Shown piece after piece: positions 41,402 to 49,374 of a DNA stretch of 64,000 nt (its first letter is position 1; every line of letters starts with the position of its first letter). The notes below the pieces were generated by a model that searched no databases, was not told the origin of the DNA, and saw only the letters and a list, made by a program, of their open reading frames with translations. The stretch covers positions 186,001 to 250,000 of the forward strand of contig NZ_BMUG01000011.1 of NCBI RefSeq assembly GCF_014650075.1, written 5' to 3'. A program made the translations under genes and the position numbers. This DNA is from Streptomyces microflavus (lineage in GTDB: Bacteria > Actinomycetota > Actinomycetes > Streptomycetales > Streptomycetaceae).

Positions 41402-42783
41402 CCGCGCCCACCCACCAGCTGCCGGCAGACCGGACCCCCGACCCGGCAGACCGGACTTCCGACCCCGCCGACCGGACCCCCGACCCGGCGGGACACGTCC
41501 CCGCGCCGAGGGGCCACGCCTCCGCTCCGGCCCGGCAGCAGACCCCCGCGGCCGACCCCGGGCGCTGGCCCGACATCGTCACCCGGCCCCGCGTCTCCCG
41601 CGCCCGTACGGCACTCGCCACCCGCATCGTCCGCCACGCCCTCGCCGGACTCCCGCTGCGCGCCCGGCTCGCGGGCGGGGAGGACATCGGCCTCGGCGGG
41701 CCGCTCATGGACATCCGGGACCCCGACGCCTTCTTCCGGCGGATCGGCGCGAGCGGGCTCATCGGCTTCGGCGAGTCCTACATGGCCGGCGAGTGGGACG
41801 CCCCCGACCTGGTGGGCGTGCTCACCGTCCTCGCCGACAACGCGGCGGAACTGATCCCCGCCCCGCTGCAACGGCTGCGTTCCCTCTGGGCGTTGCGCAA
41901 GCCCGAGACCCAGCTCAACACCCCCGAGGGCTCCCGGGAGAACATCAGCCACCACTACGACCTCTCCAACGAGCTCTTCGCCCTCTTCCTGGACGAGACG
42001 CTCTCCTACTCCTCCGCCGTCTTCCGGGGCTTCCCCGCCGAGCAGTCCCTGCTGCCCGCCGCCCAGCACCGCAAGATCGACCTGCTGCTGGACGCGGCCG
42101 GCGTCGGCGAAGGCACCCGGCTCCTGGAGATCGGCACAGGCTGGGGCGAACTCGCCGTCCGCGCGGCGGCCCGCGGCGCCCGGGTCGTCAGCGTCACCCT
42201 CTCCGCCGAGCAGCGCCAACTGGCCCGTACGCGCATCCGCGAGGCCGGTTTCGAGGACCGGGCGGAGGTCCGGCTCTGCGACTACCGCCAGGTCACCGGC
42301 GAGTACGACGCCATCGTCAGCGTCGAGATGATCGAGGCGGTCGGCGAGGAGTTCTGGCCCGTCTACTTCCGGACCCTGGACCGGCTCCTCGCCCCCGGCG
42401 GCCGGGTCGCCCTCCAGGCCATCACCATGCCGGACGACCGGCTGCGCGCCAGCCGCTCCACGTACACCTGGATCCACAAGTACATCTTCCCCGGCGGACT
42501 GCTGCCGTCCACCGAGGCGATCGAGCGGGTCACCACCGAGCACACCCGGCTGCGGACGGTCCAGCGCATCGGCTACGGCGCGCACTACGCCGAGACGCTG
42601 CGCCTGTGGCGCGAACGGTTCACCGAGCGGTCCGCCGAGGTCGACGCCCTCGGCTTCGACGCCGTCTTCCGCCGGATGTGGACCTTCTACCTGGCCTACT
42701 CCGAGGCGGGCTTCCGCTCCGGCTACCTCGATGTGCAGCAACTGCTCCTGACCCGTGAACCGACCCACCAGGAGAACCGGTGA
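41398..42783 (+). CDS. Cyclopropane-fatty-acid-synthase-family SAM methyltransferase (UfaA1-like)
   Basis: 461 residues from GTG 41398, again a GTGA overlap. The first 70 residues contain three tandem copies of ADR-T-x-D-P (41425-41487) and are Pro/Asp-rich. The catalytic part begins near residue 75. It has the SAM motif LLEIGTGWGELAVRAAARG, the lipid-phase segment ENISHHYDLSNELFALFLD, the motif YDAIVSVEMIEAVGEEF and YIFPGGLLPS, all typical of CfaS/UfaA1. The enzyme adds a methylene or methyl group across a double bond of phospholipid acyl chains. It is followed by a second CFA-type gene, so two different modifications or a heteromer are possible. Confidence 0.9.
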   Translation: MTAPTHQLPADRTPDPADRTSDPADRTPDPAGHVPAPRGHASAPARQQTPAADPGRWPDIVTRPRVSRARTALATRIVRHALAGLPLRARLAGGEDIGLGGPLMDIRDPDAFFRRIGASGLIGFGESYMAGEWDAPDLVGVLTVLADNAAELIPAPLQRLRSLWALRKPETQLNTPEGSRENISHHYDLSNELFALFLDETLSYSSAVFRGFPAEQSLLPAAQHRKIDLLLDAAGVGEGTRLLEIGTGWGELAVRAAARGARVVSVTLSAEQRQLARTRIREAGFEDRAEVRLCDYRQVTGEYDAIVSVEMIEAVGEEFWPVYFRTLDRLLAPGGRVALQAITMPDDRLRASRSTYTWIHKYIFPGGLLPSTEAIERVTTEHTRLRTVQRIGYGAHYAETLRLWRERFTERSAEVDALGFDAVFRRMWTFYLAYSEAGFRSGYLDVQQLLLTREPTHQENR

Positions 42784-44129
42784 CCACCACCGCCGACAGG
42801 CCCCCCGCGAAGCCGGCCGCCCGCCGCACCCCCACCGGCGCCGCCCAGCGGCTCCAACCCCTGGCAGAGCGGCTGCTCGGCGGCCAACTGCCGGTCCGGG
42901 TACGGATGTGGGACGGCAGCGAGGCCGGACCCGAGGACGCCCCCACGGTCCATGTACGCTCCCGCCGGGCGCTGCGCCGGCTGCTCTGGGAGCCGGGGGA
43001 ACTCGGCCTCGCCGAGGCCTACATCACCGGGGACATCGACCTCGCCGAGGACCTGGGCGACGGGCTGCGCGCCATGCGCCGGGCGGTGAGCGAACGGGGT
43101 CTCGCCCCGCCCGCGCCCTCGCTCGCCGACCGGCTCAGAGCGGCGGGCACGGCCCTGCGGCTCGGTGCCGTGGGGCCCCGCCCGCCGGTCCCCGCAGCGC
43201 GGGCCGGGCTGCGCGGAGCGCTGCACAGCAAGGCCCGGGACCGGGCGGCGATCAGCCACCACTACGACCTGTCCAACGCCTTCTACGCGCTGCTCCTCGA
43301 CGAGACCATGGCGTACTCCTGCGGCTACTGGACCAGCGACGCGGCCGGCTACGGCCCGGCCGACGCGCAGCGCGACAAGCTGGAGCTGATCTGCCGCAAG
43401 CTCGGACTGCGGCCCGGCGCACGCCTGTTGGACATCGGCTGTGGCTGGGGCTCGCTGACCCTCCACGCGGCCCAGCACCACGGCGTCCGGGTCACCGCCG
43501 TCACCCTCGCCGCCGAACAGGCCGCGTACGTACGGGGGCAGGTGGCGAAACGCGGCCTGGAGGAACTGGTCGAGGTCCTCAACATCGACTACCGGGACAT
43601 CGCCGCGCGGCCGGAGACCCGGGGCGCGTACGACGCCGTCTCCACGATCGAGATGGGCGAGCACGTCGGGGACGCCGAGTACCCCGCCTTCACCCGGATC
43701 CTGCACGACTCCCTGCGGCCGCAGGGCCGGGTGCTGGTCCAGCAGATGTCGCGGGGTGCCGACGCCCCGGGCGGCGGCGCGTTCATCGAGTCGTACATCG
43801 CCCCGGACATGCACATGCGGCCGGTGGGGGAGACCGTCGGACTGCTGGAGGGCTCCGGGCTCGAAGTGCGGGACGTCGAAGCCCTGCGCGAGCACTACGT
43901 GCTGACCGTGGACGCCTGGCGGCGGACGCTGGAGGAGCGCTGGTCGGACTTCGTGGACCTGGTGGGGGAGGAGACCGCGCGGGTCTGGCGGCTCTACCTC
44001 GTCGGCGGCGCCCTCGCGTTCGAGGAGCGGCGCATGGGCGTCGACCAGATCCTGTGCGTACGCCCCGACAGGACCGGCAGGGCCGCGATGGAGCCCACCC
44101 GGCGCGACTGGTACGAGGCGCAGCGGTGA
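42780..44129 (+). CDS. Second cyclopropane-fatty-acid-synthase-family SAM methyltransferase
   Basis: 449 residues from GTG 42780 (GTGA overlap). An N-terminal lipid-binding-like domain (QLPVRVRMWDGSEAG, ELGLAEAYITGDID) precedes the methyltransferase domain with ISHHYDLSNAFYALLLDETM, ARLLDIGCGWGSLTLHAAQH and VSTIEMGEHVGDAEYP. It differs from the preceding paralogue throughout, and its motif I is the canonical DIGCGWG. Substrate is likely membrane phospholipid acyl chains. Confidence 0.9.
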   Translation: MTTTADRPPAKPAARRTPTGAAQRLQPLAERLLGGQLPVRVRMWDGSEAGPEDAPTVHVRSRRALRRLLWEPGELGLAEAYITGDIDLAEDLGDGLRAMRRAVSERGLAPPAPSLADRLRAAGTALRLGAVGPRPPVPAARAGLRGALHSKARDRAAISHHYDLSNAFYALLLDETMAYSCGYWTSDAAGYGPADAQRDKLELICRKLGLRPGARLLDIGCGWGSLTLHAAQHHGVRVTAVTLAAEQAAYVRGQVAKRGLEELVEVLNIDYRDIAARPETRGAYDAVSTIEMGEHVGDAEYPAFTRILHDSLRPQGRVLVQQMSRGADAPGGGAFIESYIAPDMHMRPVGETVGLLEGSGLEVRDVEALREHYVLTVDAWRRTLEERWSDFVDLVGEETARVWRLYLVGGALAFEERRMGVDQILCVRPDRTGRAAMEPTRRDWYEAQR

Positions 44130-44929
44130 GTGGCTTCGCCTGGGCCGCGTTCGCGAGCGGACTCGCGGGCGCGGCCGGCGCCGCACTCGCCGTCATGCTG
44201 ATCACCTTCGCCATCGCCCTCAGGAAGGGCGTCCACCGCATCGTCGACGTCGCCTGGGGCATCGGCTTCGCCGCCGTCGCCCTCGTCTCGTACGGCCTCT
44301 CGGCCGGTGAGGGTGACGGCACGCGGCGCCTGGTGGTGACCGTGCTGACGGTGGTCTGGGGCCTGCGGCTCGCCGTCCACATCGGGCGGCGCGGGCGCGG
44401 CCACGGGGAGGACCCACGCTACGAGAAGATGCTCGCCAAGGCCCCCGGCAACCCCCAGCTCTACGCCCTGCGCAAGGTCTACCTGCTCCAGGGCGCACTG
44501 GTCTGGCTGGTCTCGCTGCCGGTGCAGGCCGCGCAGTACCTGACCGGGCCCCTGGTGTGGTGGGCCTGGGCGGGTGCGGTCCTGTGGGCGGTCGGGCTGG
44601 CCTTCGAGGGGATCGGGGACCACCAGCTCGCCCGGTTCAAGGCCGACCCCGCCAACAAGGGGAAGATCATGGACCGGGGCCTGTGGTCCTGGACCCGGCA
44701 CCCGAACTACTTCGGCGACTTCCTTGTCTGGTGGGGCCTGTTCCTCTTCGTCTGCCAGGCGCCCGGAGCCGCCGCCGCTACCGTCGTGGCCCCGCTGGTG
44801 ATGAGCTTGCTGCTGACGAAGGGGAGCGGGGCGGCCCTGCTGGAGCGGCACATGGCCGACCGCCCGGGGTTCGCCGAGTACGTGGCCCGGACCAGCGGGT
44901 TCTTCCCCCGGCCGCCGCGGCGCGGCTGA
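44126..44929 (+). CDS. DUF1295 membrane protein (steroid-reductase/ICMT-like)
   Basis: 267 residues from GTG 44126 (GTGA overlap). Six or more hydrophobic segments are present. Family motifs: RKGVHRIVDVAWGIGF, RGHGEDPRYEKM and the cofactor-site sequence RGLWSWTRHPNYFGDFLVWWG. DUF1295 proteins resemble 3-oxo-5-alpha-steroid 4-dehydrogenases and isoprenylcysteine methyltransferases; the mycobacterial homologue Rv0446c is in the SigK operon. It probably reduces or modifies a lipid intermediate. A terminator shared with the photolyase gene follows. Confidence 0.88.
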   Translation: MSGFAWAAFASGLAGAAGAALAVMLITFAIALRKGVHRIVDVAWGIGFAAVALVSYGLSAGEGDGTRRLVVTVLTVVWGLRLAVHIGRRGRGHGEDPRYEKMLAKAPGNPQLYALRKVYLLQGALVWLVSLPVQAAQYLTGPLVWWAWAGAVLWAVGLAFEGIGDHQLARFKADPANKGKIMDRGLWSWTRHPNYFGDFLVWWGLFLFVCQAPGAAAATVVAPLVMSLLLTKGSGAALLERHMADRPGFAEYVARTSGFFPRPPRRG

Positions 44930-44940
44930 CCTCTGTGGGG

Positions 44941-44968
44941 GGCCTGTACGCGCTCACGCGTACAGGCC
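44941..44968. terminator. Bidirectional terminator between the lipid operon and phr
   Basis: A perfect 12-bp stem (44941-44952 with 44957-44968) and 4-nt loop, between the convergent 3' ends. Confidence 0.8.
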
Positions 44969-44969
44969 C

Positions 44970-46325
44970 TCAGTCCAGCCCGCGCGCCTTCTCGAACCGC
45001 GCCCGCGCCTCGCCCAGGTCCACCACCGGGTCCGGGTAGTCCAGCGAGTCCTTCACCTTCCACGGCTCGTGGACCGCGGACCCCTTCACCTCCGCCAGCT
45101 CCGGCACCCACCGGCGTACGTAGTCGCCGTGCGGGTCGTAGCGCTTGCCCTGGGTCACCGGGTTGAGCACCCGGTTGGGGCGGGTGTCCGTGCCGGTGCC
45201 CGCGGCCCACTGCCAGTTGAGCTGGTTGTTGGCGATGTCGCCGTCGACCAGCAGCTCCAGGAAGTGCCGGGCGCCAACCCGCCAGTCCACGTACAGCGTC
45301 TTGGTGAGGAAGCTCGCGGCGAGCAGCCGGCCCCGGTTGTGCATCCACCCCTCGTGGGCCAGCTGCCGCATCGCCGCGTCCACCACGGGATAGCCGGTCC
45401 GCCCGGTCTTCCAGGCGGTGATCTCGTCCTCGTCCGAGCGCCAGCGGTCCTGGCGCGGCCGGTAGTCGGACCAGGAGGCGTCGTGGCGGGCGGCCAGCAC
45501 CTGGTGGTGGAAGTCGCGCCAGGCCAGCTGCCGGACGAACGCCTCGCCGCCCGGCCCGCCCTTCTCCCGCGCCCGGCCGACCAGTTCGGCGGCGGAGACC
45601 GTACCGAAGTGGAGGTGGGGGGAGAGCCGGGAGGTGGCGTCCCCGGCGAGATCGTCATGGCCGTCGGCGTAGTCGGCCAGGTCTCCGCTCAGCCACGACG
45701 TCACCAGCTTGCGGCCCGCCTGCTCGCCCCCGTCGGCGAGAGCGGGGGAGACGTCCCCGACACCGTCCCGGGAGGGGAGGGGATCGGAGGAGAGCTCCCC
45801 CTCCGGGAGCCGGACCGCGCGGGGTGCGGTCAGTGTGCCCCGTACCCCCGCCGCCTCCCAACGGCGGAAGTACGGGGTGAACACCGCGAAGTGGTCCTTG
45901 CCCGTCGGGACCACCCGGCCCGGAGCGAGCGCGGTGACCACCGCGTCGTGGAGGCGCAGCTCGCAGCCGCTGTCCGCCAGGGCGGTACGCAGCTGCTCCT
46001 CGCGCCGTTCGGCGTACACGCTCACCCCGGCGGCCAGGTGCACCGCCCCCGCCCCGGTCTCTTCGACCACCCGGCGCACCTCCTTCGCCACCGGACCGGT
46101 ACGGACGATGAGCCGGCCGCCCCGTTTCCGTAGCCCGGCGTCCAGGTCCGCCAGGCAGTCGGCGAGGAAGGCGAGCCGGTTGGGGGCGTCGAACCCGGCC
46201 CGGTGGACGGCGTCGTCCCGGACGAAGAGCGGGACGACCCGGTCCGCGTCCCGCAGGGCGGAACGCAGCACCGGGTTGTCGTGCAGACGCAGATCGGAGG
46301 TGAACAGCACCACCGCGACGTTCAT
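44970..46325 (-). CDS. phr: Deoxyribodipyrimidine photolyase
   Basis: 451 residues from ATG 46325 with AAGGAG upstream. The N-terminal antenna domain starts NVAVVLFTSDLRLHDNPVL. The FAD domain shows RLSPHLHFGTVSA, AWRDFHHQVL, GYPVVDAAMRQL, the photolyase signature WMHNRGRLLAASFLTK, and NQLNWQWAAGTGTD. It repairs cyclobutane pyrimidine dimers with light energy. It is the third gene of the sigma/anti-sigma operon, 40 bases after the anti-sigma stop, so it should be induced with the sigma factor. Confidence 0.95.
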   Translation of the reverse strand: MNVAVVLFTSDLRLHDNPVLRSALRDADRVVPLFVRDDAVHRAGFDAPNRLAFLADCLADLDAGLRKRGGRLIVRTGPVAKEVRRVVEETGAGAVHLAAGVSVYAERREEQLRTALADSGCELRLHDAVVTALAPGRVVPTGKDHFAVFTPYFRRWEAAGVRGTLTAPRAVRLPEGELSSDPLPSRDGVGDVSPALADGGEQAGRKLVTSWLSGDLADYADGHDDLAGDATSRLSPHLHFGTVSAAELVGRAREKGGPGGEAFVRQLAWRDFHHQVLAARHDASWSDYRPRQDRWRSDEDEITAWKTGRTGYPVVDAAMRQLAHEGWMHNRGRLLAASFLTKTLYVDWRVGARHFLELLVDGDIANNQLNWQWAAGTGTDTRPNRVLNPVTQGKRYDPHGDYVRRWVPELAEVKGSAVHEPWKVKDSLDYPDPVVDLGEARARFEKARGLD

Positions 46326-46365
46326 GGAACGGATGCTCCTTGCAGAGGGGGCTGGGGTCGATCGG

Positions 46366-47118
46366 TCAGGCCGTTGGGAAGTCCATCAGGGCCACCGGGT
46401 CGGACGTCGGTTCGGCCGATCCGCCCGCCGGTTCGACCGTGATGCCCATGCCCGTCGCCCGGTCCACGGGCCCGTCCAGCAGCACCGCGTCATCGCTCGC
46501 CGCCGGGTTCATCAGGCCGGCCGAACGCATGGTGCCCTCGTCGTTGAACCAGAGCTGGTACACCTTGCCGCTCGGCGGCCGCTCCATCCCCGAGGCGAGG
46601 AACACGGCCCGGTTTTGGCCCTGCGAGACGACGACGGTGCCGCGGGCCCCGCCGGTCAGCTCGCCCGACGTGGTCTTCGCGTCGGGCGCGGAGAGCACCT
46701 GGGCCAGCTGCTCGTTCTGCCGCGTGGCTTGGTTCGCCTCCTGGCGGGCGTCCTGCGCCACCTGGTTCTGCCACACCGCCACCCCGCCGAAGGCGGCCGC
46801 CGCCGCGATGCAGGCGGCCAGTGCGTAGGTGGACCAGCGGCCGGTGCGGCCATTGCCGACCGTACGTCCTCGTCTGCCGTGCGCCGGAGGCTCCTGGCGT
46901 ACGGTCGTGATCTCCCGCAGCACCCTCTCGCGCAGCTCGCGCGGCGGGGTCTCGGCGACGGCGAGCCCGAGCCGGGCGGCCGTGGCCGACAGCTCCCGCA
47001 CCTCCTGGGTGCAGGCCTCGCAGTCGCCCAGATGCCGCTCGAACTCGCGGCGCTCGTCCTCCGGCAGCGCATGCAGGGCATAGGCCCCGGTCAGCGTGTG
47101 CAGATCGGCCGTGGTCAT
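46366..47118 (-). CDS. RskA-family anti-sigma factor
   Basis: 250 residues. The cytosolic anti-sigma domain begins with LHTLTGAYALHALPEDERREFERHL and has the zinc-type HLGDCEAC (H-x3-C-x2-C). A membrane segment (about residues 95-113, YALAACIAAAAAFGGVAVW) follows, then a C-terminal RskA domain outside the membrane (SGERPPSGKVYQLWF-like sequence, GITVEPAGGSAEPT). RskA proteins hold the sigma factor until regulated proteolysis, which in mycobacteria includes a site-2 protease. The start overlaps the sigma stop codon, giving coupled synthesis. Confidence 0.93.
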   Translation of the reverse strand: MTTADLHTLTGAYALHALPEDERREFERHLGDCEACTQEVRELSATAARLGLAVAETPPRELRERVLREITTVRQEPPAHGRRGRTVGNGRTGRWSTYALAACIAAAAAFGGVAVWQNQVAQDARQEANQATRQNEQLAQVLSAPDAKTTSGELTGGARGTVVVSQGQNRAVFLASGMERPPSGKVYQLWFNDEGTMRSAGLMNPAASDDAVLLDGPVDRATGMGITVEPAGGSAEPTSDPVALMDFPTA

Positions 47119-47699
47119 GCGCTCACCCCCAGGCAGTCGCGCAGCCGGATGAGGCCGTCGCGGAGTCGTGTCTTGATGGTGCCCAGCGGCACGGTGAGGA
47201 GTTCCGCCACCTCACGGTAGGTCAGGCCCCGGTAGTAGGCCAGGGTCACGGACTGCCGCTGGAGTTCGGAGAGCGTCCGCAGACAGCGGCGCACCTGCTC
47301 TCTCTCCAGCCGGGTCTCCACCTGTTCGGAGACCTCGTCGAAGGCGGGCGTCCGGTCCAGCAGCGCCGCCTTGTGCTCCCGCGCCGCCGACGCCTCGGCC
47401 GAGCGGACCCGGTCGACGGCCCGGTGGTGGGCGAGGGTCAGCACCCAGTTCATCGCGCTGCCCCGGGAGGCCTGGAAGCGCGGCGCGGTACGCCACACCT
47501 CCACCAGGACCTCCTGGGCGACCTCCTCCGACTGGGCCGGATCGCGGAGCACACTGCGTACGAGGCCGAACACGGGCCCGGAGACGGCGTCGTACACCTT
47601 GGCGAACGCGTCCTGGTCCCCCCGCGCGACCCGGACCAGGAGTTCCTGGAGGTCGGGTCCTGGCGAGGGCACCCCGCGGATCTGTACGGCTTCGTTCAC
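47115..47699 (-). CDS. sigK: ECF RNA polymerase sigma factor, SigK type
   Basis: 194 residues from GTG 47699, which has GGGAGG 9 bases upstream; an in-frame ATG at 47723 would leave almost no leader after the promoter. Sigma region 2 is visible as AFAKVYDAVSGPVFGLVRSVLRD with QSEEVAQEVLVEVWRTAPRF, and region 4 as LRTLSELQRQSVTLAYYRGLTYREVAELLTVPLGTIKTRL. Pairing with an RskA anti-sigma factor and linkage to FAS1, COG2907, DUF1365, UfaA1-like and DUF1295 genes identify it as SigK-like. The symbol is assigned by analogy with mycobacteria. It is preceded by its own cognate-type promoter. Confidence 0.9.
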   Translation of the reverse strand: MNEAVQIRGVPSPGPDLQELLVRVARGDQDAFAKVYDAVSGPVFGLVRSVLRDPAQSEEVAQEVLVEVWRTAPRFQASRGSAMNWVLTLAHHRAVDRVRSAEASAAREHKAALLDRTPAFDEVSEQVETRLEREQVRRCLRTLSELQRQSVTLAYYRGLTYREVAELLTVPLGTIKTRLRDGLIRLRDCLGVSA

Positions 47700-47736
47700 G
47701 CGGGTTTCCTCCCGGGACGTCATCGGTTCCGGGAGT

Positions 47737-47767
47737 GATTCGGAGCCGGCGGCCGTGCGGATTGGTC
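47737..47767 (-). promoter_or_regulatory. Autoregulatory SigK-type promoter
   Basis: Minus strand: -35 GACCAATCC (47767-47759), 16-base spacer, -10 CGAATC (47742-47737), 38 bases before the sigma start. It matches the two promoters at 39.2-39.3 kb. Confidence 0.8.
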
Positions 47768-47826
47768 GGATGCCCGCGATCTTTCCAGACCCGGCCCCGC
47801 CCGGCCGTGCGACGCAGCGGTGAGAT

Positions 47827-48291
47827 TCAGCCCCGCGTTCCCACCGGCCCGGTCCGTGGCTCCACCGGCCTCTCCTGGCCCCGCCGGGTGGCGCGCAGGG
47901 CGAGGAAGACCAGCAGCCCGAACGGCGAGAGCAGGATCGTCAGGACGAGCAGGGGGCCCATCAGCCACGGGGAGAACCCCAGCTTCCGGGCCTGGAGGAA
48001 CATCCACTGGCCGATCAGCAGATCCCAGGCGATCACCTGCGCCCACAGGGCCCCGGCGCCCTCGGCCAGCGCTGTCAGCTCCCGGAAGGTATCGATGTCC
48101 GGGCTGCTCACCGCCGTCCAGAGCTCCGGGAAGACCTGGACGGCCAGGACGGTGTAGACGGCGAGGAGCGGCAGGACCGTCAGCGGTGACGAGACGACGC
48201 GGGTGGTGACGGACCACCCGGGAGCGAAGATCATCAGCAGCCAGAACGGGGCGGCCAGATAGAACGTGACCTCGAAGAGGGTGCCGGTCAT
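47827..48291 (-). CDS. DUF4281/ABA4-like membrane protein
   Basis: 154 residues from ATG 48291 with AAGGAG upstream. Four membrane segments and the family pattern (LFEVTFYLAAPFWLLMIFAPGW, then AQVIAWDLLIGQWMFLQARKLGFSPWL, then LLSPFGLLVFLALRA) match the DUF4281 family named after plant ABA4. Plant ABA4 is involved in neoxanthin formation; bacterial members have no settled role. The start overlaps the stop of the upstream membrane-protein gene (ATGA), so they form an operon under the MerR-side promoter. Confidence 0.85.
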   Translation of the reverse strand: MTGTLFEVTFYLAAPFWLLMIFAPGWSVTTRVVSSPLTVLPLLAVYTVLAVQVFPELWTAVSSPDIDTFRELTALAEGAGALWAQVIAWDLLIGQWMFLQARKLGFSPWLMGPLLVLTILLSPFGLLVFLALRATRRGQERPVEPRTGPVGTRG

Positions 48292-49268
48292 GCGGTGAAC
48301 TCCTTGCTGTCGGAAGCCGGTTCGGTCTCTGCGCGTACGGATGCGGGTCCGGGCGCGGTGCGCAGCGCCGCCCACACCCCGGCCGCCACCGCAGCAAGCA
48401 GCACCCCGGCCGCCATGAGGGTCGCCGCGTCCGGGTGGATCAGGGACTGCCCCCGCAGCGCCTGCCAGGTGGTCAGCGCGACGAGGCCCGCGTACCCGGC
48501 CGTCGCCACCCGTACGAGACGCAGCCGCACCCCCGCATCGCGCAGCCGGGCGAGCCGGGGCGCGAGCAGCACCAGGGCGATCAGGAACAGCGGGATCAGC
48601 TGGAGCGCGTGCATGCCCACGAAGTGCGGGGCCCGCAGATCGCCGCCGGTCGTGGACCAGCCGGTCAGCGGCATCGCGGGGCCGCCGTCCGGCACGCCGA
48701 CCGAGTGGGCGCCGATCACCTCGGCGGTGTCCAGGTTCCCGGCCGCCTGCTGCTCCGCGCTCGGCAGCGTCATCAGGAAGCCGAGCCCCGCGCCCACCAG
48801 GGCGATCAGCACGCCACCCCGGATCGCCCAGGCCGCCGCCCGGTCCGCGATCGAGGCGCGCAGCAGCAGGATCCCGATCGCCAGGGTCGCCGCCCACAGC
48901 ACGATGATCGTGATCCCCATCACGCTGAACAGGGCCGTGTCGAGCGGGGTCGCGGCGTTGAAATGGCTGCGCTTCCCGCGGACCACCTGCACGGTGATGA
49001 CCGTCATCTCGACGAGGCTCGTGAGGACGACCACGTTCCCCGCCCACCAGCCGGTCCGGTGCCCCCGGGTGAGATGCGTCAGCATCCAGGCCAGCGTCAG
49101 ACCGTAGGCGGCGAGGGAGACGGTGAACTTGAACGGCTTCGCCCAGATCGGAGCTCCCGCCAGCACCCGGTCGTCGACCACGAGGCCCACGGCGGAGACG
49201 AGGGCCCAGAGGGCCATCACGGCGGAGAAGACGACTAAGGGGCGATGCCAGGAACGCCAGGACGACAT
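48288..49268 (-). CDS. Polytopic membrane protein, unknown function
   Basis: 326 residues from ATG 49268. About eight hydrophobic segments; conserved-looking stretches are AGAPIWAKPFKFTVSLAAYGLTLAWMLTHL, RGKRSHFNAATPLDTALFSVMG and DLRAPHFVGMHALQLIPLFLIAL, whose internal histidines could bind a metal or heme. I do not recognise a named function. It diverges from the MerR gene and is translationally coupled to the DUF4281 gene. Confidence 0.78.
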   Translation of the reverse strand: MSSWRSWHRPLVVFSAVMALWALVSAVGLVVDDRVLAGAPIWAKPFKFTVSLAAYGLTLAWMLTHLTRGHRTGWWAGNVVVLTSLVEMTVITVQVVRGKRSHFNAATPLDTALFSVMGITIIVLWAATLAIGILLLRASIADRAAAWAIRGGVLIALVGAGLGFLMTLPSAEQQAAGNLDTAEVIGAHSVGVPDGGPAMPLTGWSTTGGDLRAPHFVGMHALQLIPLFLIALVLLAPRLARLRDAGVRLRLVRVATAGYAGLVALTTWQALRGQSLIHPDAATLMAAGVLLAAVAAGVWAALRTAPGPASVRAETEPASDSKEFTA

Positions 49269-49291
49269 GAGGGACCCCCGTGAGATGTATG

Positions 49292-49329
49292 GATAGTGGC
49301 ACTTACTGCTATCGGTTAGTGGCACTATC
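49292..49329. promoter_or_regulatory. Candidate MerR-family operator in divergent intergenic region
   Basis: TAGTGGCACT occurs twice (49294-49303 and 49317-49326), each AGTG-G-CACT being itself a dyad. The outer GATAGTG (49292-49298) and CACTATC (49323-49329) form a larger inverted repeat. The element lies 24 bases upstream of the membrane-protein start and 46 bases upstream of merR, ideal for control of both. Confidence 0.6.
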
Positions 49330-49374
49330 TATGATGGGGGTCTGATCTGGCAAGGGCGGAAGGATGAACACGCG

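Noticed and set aside
41425..41487. Short CRISPR-like array
   Set aside because: The 21-base units are directly adjacent without spacers and are in frame within a coding sequence.
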